A DNA stretch of 64,000 nucleotides, from the NCBI GenBank assembly GCA_009377475.1, contig WHTY01000008.1, forward strand, positions 19,909-83,908, read 5' to 3'. Below the pieces are notes generated by a model. It saw nothing but the letters and a program-made list of their open reading frames with translations. It was not told the DNA's origin and ran no database searches. Origin of the DNA: Actinophytocola sp. Its GTDB lineage: Bacteria; Actinomycetota; Actinomycetes; Mycobacteriales; Pseudonocardiaceae. The position numbers were made by a program, and so were the translations under genes. Of this stretch, positions 57,101 to 64,000 are shown piece after piece (within the stretch, counting starts at the first letter, position 1; every line of letters starts with the position of its first letter).

Positions 57101-59377
57101 TCAGTCGAACAGCGCCGGCAGCGTGCCCTCCCACGCCGTGCGCAGCTCCGCCAGCGGGAACGTCGCGACGTCCTGGATCTCCAGCGCGTCCATCTCGGGG
57201 ACGACGACGCCGGTCTTGCGCCACGGCAGACCCCGCGCGGAGCACAGCTCGGTGAACCGCAGTTCCTCGCTGCGTGGCACCGCGATCAGCACCCGGCCCG
57301 CCGACTCCGAGAAGAGCTGCGTGAACGGGTCCATGTCCGGGTCGAGCACCAGGCGTGCGCCGGTTTGCCCGATCAGCGCCATCTCCACGATGGTCTGCGC
57401 GAGGCCGCCCTCGGAGAGGTCGTGCGCCGCCGAGATCATGCCGTCCCGCGACCCGGCGACCAGGATGTCCGCCAACAGCTTCTCGCGGGCGAGATCGACC
57501 TTCGGCGGGGTGCCGCCGAGGTGGCGGTGGACGACGTGTGCCCACTCCGAGCCGCCGAACTCCTCGCGCGTCTCGCCGAGCAGGATCAGCGACTCGCCAG
57601 CCTCGTTGCCGATGCCGGTCGGGATGCGCCTGCGGACGTCGTCGATCGTGCCGAGCACGCCGACGACCGGGGTCGGCAGGATCGCGGTGTCACCCGTCTG
57701 GTTGTAGAAGCTGACGTTGCCGCCGGTCACCGGGATGCCCAGCTCGCGGCAGCCCTCGGCGAGGCCCTTCACGGCCTGCTCGAACTGCCACATCACGCCG
57801 GGGTCCTCTGGCGAGCCGAAGTTCAGGCAGTTGGTGACGGCGAGCGGCGTCGCGCCGCCGGTCGCCACGTTGCGATACGCCTCCGCCAGCGCGAGCTGCG
57901 TGCCGGTGTACGGGTCGAGCTTGACGAACCGGCCGTTGCAGTCGGTCGCCGCCGCGACGCCACGGCCCGTCGACTCGTCGATGCGGATCATGCCCGAGTC
58001 GCATGGCTGCGACAGCACCGTGCCGCCCCGGACGTAACGGTCGTACTGCTGCGTGACCCACTCCCGCGAAGCCAGGTTCGGCGAGGAGATCATCGTCATG
58101 ACGGTCTCCCGCAGCTCGTCCGAGGTGCTCGGGCGCGGCAGCAGGTCCGGCGTGGCGGACTGCAGGACGTCCTGCTCGGTGGGTCGCGCGAACGGCCGGT
58201 GGTACTCAGGGCCCTCGTGCGCGACGGTGCGCGGCGGTACGTCGACCACGGTCTCGCCGTGCCAGGTGATCACCAGGTTCTCGCCGTCGGTGACCTCGCC
58301 GATCTCGGTGGCGATGACGTCCCACTTGCGGCAGACGCGCAGGAACGCCTCGACGTCCTCCGGCTTGACCACGGCGCACATGCGCTCCTGCGACTCGCTC
58401 GACAGGATCTCCGCCGGGGTCATGCCCTCGGCGCGCAGCGGCACCCGGTCCAGCTCGACGCGCATACCGCCGTCACCAGCGGAGGCCAGCTCGGACGTGG
58501 CGCAGGACAGGCCCGCGCCGCCGAGGTCCTGGATGCCGACGACGATGCCCTCGAGGAACAGCTCGAGGCAGCACTCGATCAGCACCTTCTCGGTGAACGG
58601 GTCGCCGACCTGGACTGACGGGAGCTTCTTGCGTCCGGTGCCGGACTCGTCCCCGCTGAACGTCTCCGAGGCGAGCACCGAGACGCCGCCGATGCCGTCG
58701 AGGCCGGTGCGCGCGCCGAACAGCATGACCTTGTTGCCGACGCCGGACGCGTGCGCCAGGTGCAGGTCCTCGGTGCGCATCGCGCCGATGCACATCGCGT
58801 TGACCAGCGGGTTGCCCTGGTATGTCGAGTCGAAGACGACCTCGCCGCCGATGTTGGGCAAGCCGAGGCAGTTGCCGTAGCCGCCGATGCCAGCGACGAC
58901 GCCGGGCAGCACGCGCTTGGTGTCCGGGTGGTCGGCCGCGCCGAACCGCAGCGGGTCCATCACCGCGAGCGGACGTGCACCCATCGCGATGATGTCGCGC
59001 ACGATGCCGCCGACGCCGGTCGCCGCGCCCTGGTACGGCTCCACATAGGACGGATGGTTGTGCGACTCCACCTTGAACGTGACCGCCCAGCCGTCGCCGA
59101 TGTCGACGACGCCCGCGTTCTCACCGATGCCAGCCAACATCTTGGCGCGCATCTCCTCGGTGGTGTTCTCTTTCCAGTAGTGCCAGTGCACTTTGGACGA
59201 CTTGTAGGAGCAGTGCTCGCTCCACATCACCGAGTACATCGCCAGCTCGGCGTCCGTCGGCCTGCGGCCGAGGATCTCGCGGATGCGGGCGTACTCGTCG
59301 TCCTTGAGGCCCAGCTCGGCCCACGGCTGCTCGGTGTCCGGAGTGGACTCGGCGTGTTTGACGGTGTCTGTGCTCAC
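57101..59377 (-). CDS. purL: Phosphoribosylformylglycinamidine synthase subunit PurL
   Basis: This is a 758-residue FGAM synthase large subunit of the small (three-protein) type. It acts with PurQ and PurS to convert FGAR to FGAM. Conserved segments include [68 protein letters not shown] and [19 protein letters not shown] at 59377 overlaps the purQ stop (GTGA), so translation is coupled; the frame is open upstream but belongs to purQ on another frame. It is the last gene of purS-purQ-purL. Confidence 0.96.
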   Translation of the reverse strand: MSTDTVKHAESTPDTEQPWAELGLKDDEYARIREILGRRPTDAELAMYSVMWSEHCSYKSSKVHWHYWKENTTEEMRAKMLAGIGENAGVVDIGDGWAVTFKVESHNHPSYVEPYQGAATGVGGIVRDIIAMGARPLAVMDPLRFGAADHPDTKRVLPGVVAGIGGYGNCLGLPNIGGEVVFDSTYQGNPLVNAMCIGAMRTEDLHLAHASGVGNKVMLFGARTGLDGIGGVSVLASETFSGDESGTGRKKLPSVQVGDPFTEKVLIECCLELFLEGIVVGIQDLGGAGLSCATSELASAGDGGMRVELDRVPLRAEGMTPAEILSSESQERMCAVVKPEDVEAFLRVCRKWDVIATEIGEVTDGENLVITWHGETVVDVPPRTVAHEGPEYHRPFARPTEQDVLQSATPDLLPRPSTSDELRETVMTMISSPNLASREWVTQQYDRYVRGGTVLSQPCDSGMIRIDESTGRGVAAATDCNGRFVKLDPYTGTQLALAEAYRNVATGGATPLAVTNCLNFGSPEDPGVMWQFEQAVKGLAEGCRELGIPVTGGNVSFYNQTGDTAILPTPVVGVLGTIDDVRRRIPTGIGNEAGESLILLGETREEFGGSEWAHVVHRHLGGTPPKVDLAREKLLADILVAGSRDGMISAAHDLSEGGLAQTIVEMALIGQTGARLVLDPDMDPFTQLFSESAGRVLIAVPRSEELRFTELCSARGLPWRKTGVVVPEMDALEIQDVATFPLAELRTAWEGTLPALFD

Positions 59378-60057
59378 GCGGGGGCTCCTTGGAGCGCGTC
59401 GAGTGCGGACAGGAACATGCCGAGGCCGTCGTCGCTCGGGCCGGTCAGCGCGTCGATGGCGTGCTCGGGGTGCGGCATCAGGCCGACGATCCGGCCGGTC
59501 GGGTCGCTGATGCCCGCGATGTCGCGGCGGGAGCCGTTGGGGTTGCCGCCGACGTAGCGGAACACCACGCGCCCCTCGCCGTCCAGCGCGTCGAGCGTCG
59601 GCTCGTCGGCCATGTAGGCGCCCTCGCCGTTCTTGACCGGGACCAGGATCTCCGCGCCGGGCTCGTACCGGGTTGTCCACGCCGTCTGTGTGTTCTCCAC
59701 CCGCAGCCACTGGTCGCGGCAGACGAAGTGCAGCTTGTGGTTGCGCACCAGCGCGCCGGGCAGCAGGCCCGCCTCGCACAGGACCTGGAAGCCGTTGCAG
59801 ATGCCCAGCACCGGCATGCCCTTGCGCGCGGCGTCGATCACGGAGCCCATCACCGGTGCGAACCGCGCGATCGCGCCCGCGCGCAGGTAGTCGCCGTAGG
59901 AGAAGCCGCCGGGCACGACAACGGCGTCGACGCCGGAGAGGTCGTGATCGCCGTGCCACAGCGACACCGCCTCGACGTCGGCGTAGCGCACCGCACGCGC
60001 GGCGTCGACGTCGTCCAGCGTGCCGGGGAAGGTGATGACGCCGACCTTCGCCGTCAT
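59374..60057 (-). CDS. purQ: Phosphoribosylformylglycinamidine synthase subunit PurQ
   Basis: This is a 227-residue class I glutamine amidotransferase that feeds ammonia to PurL. The nucleophile is Cys87 in [20 protein letters not shown], and the His-x-Glu pair is in [25 protein letters not shown] is the oxyanion region. ATG at 60057 overlaps the purS stop by four bases, and its own stop overlaps the purL start by four. Stoichiometric synthesis is expected. Confidence 0.96.
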   Translation of the reverse strand: MTAKVGVITFPGTLDDVDAARAVRYADVEAVSLWHGDHDLSGVDAVVVPGGFSYGDYLRAGAIARFAPVMGSVIDAARKGMPVLGICNGFQVLCEAGLLPGALVRNHKLHFVCRDQWLRVENTQTAWTTRYEPGAEILVPVKNGEGAYMADEPTLDALDGEGRVVFRYVGGNPNGSRRDIAGISDPTGRIVGLMPHPEHAIDALTGPSDDGLGMFLSALDALQGAPA

Positions 60058-60293
60058 TCCGACACCCGCCGGACGACGAAGTCCTCGATCACCGGGTTCG
60101 ACAGGAAGCCTTCGGCGATCTTGGCGAGCGTGGCGTCGTCGACCGAGTCGTCGACCTCCAGCTCGAAGTGTTTGCCCTGGCGGACGTCGGCCACGCCGTC
60201 GAATCCGAGGCGGGGCAGCGCGCGGGCGACCGCCTGTCCCTGCGGGTCGAGGATCTCGGGCTTGGGCATGACGTCGACGACGACTTTGGCCAC
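60054..60293 (-). CDS. purS: Phosphoribosylformylglycinamidine synthase subunit PurS
   Basis: This is a 79-residue PurS, the small subunit that links PurL and PurQ. It starts [20 protein letters not shown], with the family-typical [20 protein letters not shown] and a C-terminal helix. It is the first gene of the purSQL operon, with ATGA overlap to purQ. The promoter must lie in the 194-bp gap to the divergent gene at 60488; no PurR-type palindrome was obvious there. Confidence 0.94.
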   Translation of the reverse strand: MAKVVVDVMPKPEILDPQGQAVARALPRLGFDGVADVRQGKHFELEVDDSVDDATLAKIAEGFLSNPVIEDFVVRRVSE

Positions 60294-60487
60294 GTGACAG
60301 CTCCGGGTTTCGGTGGGTCTAGCGACGTCGTCAGCCTACCTGGCCTGCGGGTTTCGGCTGGCGGTGAGGTTTGCCGCACGCGACGCAGGTCACGTGCGCT
60401 CGCGGTCGGTGTCGACGCGTGTGCGGTGGGTTTCGCTGCTGGAGAAACCCGTGGCGGCGCTCGCCCGCGATGGGCAGGCTGAGCGCC

Positions 60488-61477
60488 ATGCGGATGCTGG
60501 TGTTCGGCGGGACGATCTTCGTCAGCAAGGCGGTGGCCGCCGAGGCGGTACGGCGTGGGCACGACGTCGTGTGCGCGGCGCGCGGGACGTCCGGCGAGGT
60601 GCCGGACGGGGCGACGTGGCTGCGCATCGACCGCGAAGAGCCGGACGCGCTCGCGGGCCTCGCTGGCGAGCGGTTCGACGCGGTGGTGGACACGTCGATC
60701 ATGTCCCACGCCTGGGTGGCCGACGCGCTCGCCGTGCTGGGGGCGACGGCGGGGCATTGGACGTTCGTGTCCTCCATCAGCGTGTACGCCGACGAGGTGA
60801 CGCCGGGTCAGCGGCCTGGCGCGCCGGTCGTTGAGCCGCGCGCAGCGCACGCGACTTTGGCCGATCGGGACGCTGATCCCGGTCTGTACGGCGCGATCAA
60901 GGTGGCGAGCGAGAACGCCGTTCGTGACGCGCTCGAGGGCCGGGCGTTCATCGTGCGGCCGGGCCTGATCACCGGCCCCGGCGACCGGTCCGATCGGTTC
61001 GGGTACTGGCCAGCGCGGTTCACGCGCGGCGGGCGGGTCGTGGTGCCCGACGTCGAGCAGGAGATCCAGTACGTCGACGTTCGGGACCTGGCGGAGTGGA
61101 TCGTGACTGGGGCGGAGCAGCGGCTCGTCGGGACGTTCGACGCGATCGGGCCGCGCTGCGGGCTGCGGGATCTGCTGGCTGGGATCGCGTCGGGCTTCGA
61201 TGCGGAGCTGGTGCCGGTGCTTGCTGGCCAGCTGGCCGACGCCGGGGTTGGGCCGTGGATGGGGCCGCGCACGTTGCCGCTGTGGTTACCGCCGGAGTCC
61301 GTCGGCATCGCGGCGCACGATCCGGCGCACGCACGGGAGGCGGGCCTGCGCGCTCGGCCGCTGGACGACGCGGTGGCCGGGGCGCTGGCGCACGAGCGCG
61401 CCCTCGGTCTGGACCGTCCTCGCAAGGCAGGCCTGACCCCTGCGGAGGAGGCCGAGGTGTTGGGCGGGGTGTCGTGA
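60488..61477 (+). CDS. NAD-dependent epimerase/dehydratase family protein
   Basis: This is a 329-residue extended SDR-like protein. The Rossmann start is MLVFGGTIFVSKAVAAEAVR, a variant of GGTGFIG with the last glycines replaced, so cofactor binding may differ. FVSSISVYADEVTPG supplies the serine region, and YGAIKVASENAV the Tyr-x3-Lys-like element. ATG at 60488 (or 60494) is the start. The final codons and stop (61475-61477) lie inside a 26-bp-arm palindrome. It is divergent from purS. The substrate is unknown. Confidence 0.82.
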   Translation: MRMLVFGGTIFVSKAVAAEAVRRGHDVVCAARGTSGEVPDGATWLRIDREEPDALAGLAGERFDAVVDTSIMSHAWVADALAVLGATAGHWTFVSSISVYADEVTPGQRPGAPVVEPRAAHATLADRDADPGLYGAIKVASENAVRDALEGRAFIVRPGLITGPGDRSDRFGYWPARFTRGGRVVVPDVEQEIQYVDVRDLAEWIVTGAEQRLVGTFDAIGPRCGLRDLLAGIASGFDAELVPVLAGQLADAGVGPWMGPRTLPLWLPPESVGIAAHDPAHAREAGLRARPLDDAVAGALAHERALGLDRPRKAGLTPAEEAEVLGGVS

Positions 61478-61526
61478 AGGGCATCTTATGGGCGCCTGAC
61501 GCCCATAAGATGCCCTTCACGACACC
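61468..61526 (+). terminator. Perfect palindrome, 26-bp arms and 7-base loop (type P2)
   Basis: Arms at 61468-61493 and 61501-61526 are perfectly complementary around gcctgac. The left arm includes the stop codon of the upstream gene and the core cgtgaagggcatcttatggg, akin to the palindrome at 57036. It probably acts as terminator between two genes read in the same direction. Confidence 0.85.
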
Positions 61527-61630
61527 CGAAAATCCGTAGCACCGTGCCGGTGGGCATCGGTATCGTCCGGCGTATGGGAGGCACGGAGTTCACTTGACGC
61601 ACTGACAGCCCCAACTTCCGGCTGCGGGCG

Positions 61631-63162
61631 GTGCTTGCCACGCGGCCCGGGCTGACGCTGACCGCCGCTGTCGCGGGTGCGGGCGCGATGCTGCCGACGG
61701 CAGTGATGCCGCTTGTGGTGGGCGCGGCGATCGACACTAGCATCGCCGCGGGCGGTTCGGCGGACCTCGCGGGCTGGATCGCGCTCGTGCTGGGGCTCGC
61801 CGTCGTGCAGGCGGTGGCGAGCGGCGTCCTGAACTGGGCGTCGCACACGATGTGGATCCACGGTGCGGTGAGCGCGGAACGCGCGGTCGTCGGGCGCGCC
61901 GCGCGCCTCGGCGCGACCCTGCCGAAGCGAATGCCGACCGGCGAGGTCGTCGCCATGGGATCGGAGGACGTCTACGACATCGGCAACGCCGTCGAGACGT
62001 TCGGCAGGACCATCGGCGCGCTGACGTCGTTCGTCGTCGTCGCCGTCGTGCTCATGACGATCACCCCGGTCCTTGGCACGGTCGCGCTGGTCGGCGTGCC
62101 GCTCGCAGTGCTGGGCATCGGGCCGCTGCTGCGTCCGCTGCATCGGCGCAAGGAGGCGCAGCGGGAACGGTTCTCCGAGGTCACGGCGATGGGCGCGGAC
62201 ATCGTCGCCGGGCTGCGCATCCTGCGAGGCGTCGGCGGCGAGCGGCAGCACCTCCGCCGGTTCACCGCCGTGAACGAGCGCGTGCGCGACGCCGGTGTGG
62301 CCGTGGGGCGCACCGAATCGTGGCTCGCGGCGGCGGAGATCGCGCTGCCCGGGCTGATCACCGTCGTCGTCACATGGCTCGGCGCGCGGCTCGCGCTGGA
62401 CGGCGCGATCTCGCCGGGCGACCTGATCGCGTTCTACGGCGCGTCGGCGTTCCTGGTCGTGCCGGTGCGCACGGCGACAGAGGCGGCCGACGCGGCCAGC
62501 GCGGCGCGCGTCGCGGCGGGCCGCATCCACAGGCTGCTCCGGCTCGCCCCGGAGTTCGGTCAGCCCACACGTCCGGTCCCGCTGCCGCACGGCCCGTTGT
62601 CGCCGAGGGAGACGTCGTCGCGCCCGCCGGGCGGCTCACGGTGTTGCCGCCGGATCGTGCGCTGGCCGAACGTCTCACCGGGTACACCAACAGCGACGCC
62701 CTGCTCGGCGGCGTGCCCATCCGCGACGTCGACCGCACGGAGCTGCGACGTCGCGTGGTGCTCGTCCTCGGTGACGACCAGCTGTTCGCCGGACGGGTCG
62801 GCGAGGAACTGGCGGCGGGCGACGCCGTGCCGGTCGCGGACGCCATCGCGGCGGCCGACGCCTCCGACGTCATCGACGCCCTGCCGGAGGGGTACGACGC
62901 CGTGCTGAGCGAGCGCGGCCGGTCGGTGTCCGGCGGCCAGCGGCAACGCCTGCTGCTGGCGCGGGCGCTCACCCTCGATCCGGACGTCCTCGTGCTGGAG
63001 GAACCGACGTCCGCCGTGGACGCCCACACCGAGGCGCGCATCGTTGAGCGCGTTGTTGCGCTGCGACAGGGGCGGACGACGGTGGTGCTCACGTCGAGCG
63101 CGCTCTGGCGTGCCGCCGCCGACGCGCATGTGGCCGCCGCACAGGAAGGAGCCGCGCCATGA
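61631..63162 (+). pseudogene. ABC exporter half-transporter gene with a frameshift; NBD lacks Walker A
   Basis: The first part (61631 to about 62595) encodes an exporter membrane domain of six helices, ending RIHRLLRLAPEFGQP. The nucleotide-binding domain continues in another frame from about 62596 to 63162 (VVAEGDVVAPAGRLTVLPPD onward), so one base is missing near 62591-62599. The NBD has signature VSGGQRQRLLLARAL, Walker B VLVLEEPTSAVD and switch-like VVLTSSALW. No Walker A is visible where it should be (AGRLTVLPP instead). Degenerate partners of this kind are known in heterodimeric exporters. The start is unclear: an ATG at 61574 meets a stop, so GTG at 61631 is a minimum. Confidence 0.7.
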
Positions 63163-64000
63163 CACTCCCGCTCGCCGACGCGCGCATGGTGCGCCGCTGG
63201 CTGCGCGACGTCGCCCGCAGACGGCGCGGCGACTTCGCGGCGATGCTCACGTTGTTAGTGCTCGCGTCGCTGCTCGGGCTGGTCGGGCCGCGCCTGCTCG
63301 GCGTGCTGGTGGACGCCGTCGCTGCGGGTACACGCCCACCGGTCGACATCCTGGCCGCCGTCTTTCTCGCGGTGCTGCTCGTCCAAGCCGCGTTACGTCG
63401 ATGGGGGCACGTCCGCGCCACCCGGTTCGGTGAACATCTACTCGCCACCGCGCGGGCGGACTTCACCGAGCACGTGCTGCGGCTGCCGATCGGCACCGTC
63501 GAGGACGCGGGCACCGGCGACCTGCTCAGCAGAGCGACGTCGGATGTCGACCGCATCGAGTACGCCGCGCGCTACGCCGCGCCGGAGATCCTGACGTCGT
63601 CGATCGCCGTGGTGCTGACGGTCGTGGCGATGCTGGTGACGTCGCCGCTGCTCACGCTGGGTGTGCTGGTGTCGGTGCCGCTGCTGGTGCTGACCACGCG
63701 GTGGTACTGGCGGCGCGCGAACCCGGTGCTGGAGCGGATGCTCGCCGCGTGGGGTGATGTCCAGGCGTCCGCGACGGAGACGGTCACCGGCGCGCGAACG
63801 GTGGAAGCGCTCGGTCTCGCGGACCGGCGGGTGGCGCACAACGACCGCGCACTGCGAGCGGCCGTGGCGACCGAGCACGCACATAGGTCGTTGCTCGCAC
63901 GCTGGCTGCCGACGCTCGACCTCGCCTACCTGCTCCCGGTCGCCGCCGTGCTGGCCATCGGCGGGGTCGCCTACCGCGCGGACCTCGCCGGTCTGGGTGA
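63159..64000 (+). CDS. ABC exporter half-transporter, 5' part
   Basis: ATG at 63159 overlaps the upstream stop in ATGA. The 280 residues inside the window form the exporter membrane domain: hydrophobic segments from about residue 26 (FAAMLTLLVLASLLGLVGPR) on, the coupling-helix region GTGDLLSRATSDVDRIEYAA, and the later DVQASATETVTGARTVEALG. The ATP-binding domain lies beyond the right edge. It is the expected catalytic partner of the frameshifted half-transporter just upstream. Substrate unknown. Confidence 0.88.
   Translation, partial: MTLPLADARMVRRWLRDVARRRRGDFAAMLTLLVLASLLGLVGPRLLGVLVDAVAAGTRPPVDILAAVFLAVLLVQAALRRWGHVRATRFGEHLLATARADFTEHVLRLPIGTVEDAGTGDLLSRATSDVDRIEYAARYAAPEILTSSIAVVLTVVAMLVTSPLLTLGVLVSVPLLVLTTRWYWRRANPVLERMLAAWGDVQASATETVTGARTVEALGLADRRVAHNDRALRAAVATEHAHRSLLARWLPTLDLAYLLPVAAVLAIGGVAYRADLAGLG

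Noticed and set aside
1..64000. tRNA, rRNA, insertion sequence, prophage or biosynthetic gene cluster
   Set aside because: I found no cloverleaf, rRNA segment, transposase, integrase or polyketide/peptide synthase motif anywhere in the window.

Overview
The window is one 64-kb stretch of a very GC-rich actinobacterial chromosome. GTG starts are common, coding density is high, and there are no tRNA, rRNA, insertion sequence, phage or CRISPR signals. The gene content (HtdX-FabG4-FadA2 lipid module, purSQL and purF-purM, DUF3073, DUF397 with a Scr1-type HTH protein, DUF574 methyltransferase, TipA-like regulator, RsiG-like anti-sigma protein) fits the Pseudonocardiaceae (Saccharothrix, Lentzea, Amycolatopsis and relatives). 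The genus is an inference from gene content only.

Layout. 1-1.3 kb: 3' end of a 2-oxoacid dehydrogenase E2 gene and fxsA. 1.3-7.4 kb: a lipid module of two tandem SCP2 proteins, a TetR regulator, a MaoC hydratase, a FabG4-type reductase and a FadA2-type thiolase; two near-identical 20-bp operators tie it together. 7.6-12.7 kb: a DUF4282 membrane protein, two ABC transporter pairs and a DUF3558-like lipoprotein. 13-15.5 kb: a TipA-like MerR regulator with an obvious internal start, and an AAA ATPase. 15.7-22.7 kb: secreted peptidase, small membrane protein, sulfatase, GTP-type PEP carboxykinase and an acidic protein with calcium-loop-like repeats. 22.9-26.7 kb: two dynamin-like GTPases flanking a GrpE-head protein. 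26.8-30.7 kb: a two-component system and an ABC transporter. 30.9-42.2 kb: trmB, amidohydrolase, CAP-domain protein, SDR, nitrobindin-like protein with a 32-codon membrane ORF in front, LuxR regulator plus methyltransferase, pabC, ygfZ and an rsiG homologue. 42.2-51.9 kb: DUF3073, 3-hydroxybutyryl-CoA dehydrogenase, arfB, purM, purF, the HTH/DUF397/DUF574 cluster and an SCP_3 protein. 52.2-57 kb: two GH25 lysozymes, mgtE and a frameshifted pentapeptide-repeat gene. 57.1-64 kb: purL-purQ-purS, an epimerase-like protein and a two-gene ABC exporter whose first gene is frameshifted.

Most notable signals. (1) The 41.6-kb gene carries two copies of the E(X)3S(X)2R(X)3Q(X)3D c-di-GMP motif of RsiG. 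(2) A matched pair of TetR operators predicts a lipid regulon. (3) A perfect internal Shine-Dalgarno sequence and ATG in the tipA-like gene predict a separate drug-binding protein. (4) Five intergenic arrays are built from exact multiples of 21 bp, and several kinds of long palindrome recur, all near gene ends.
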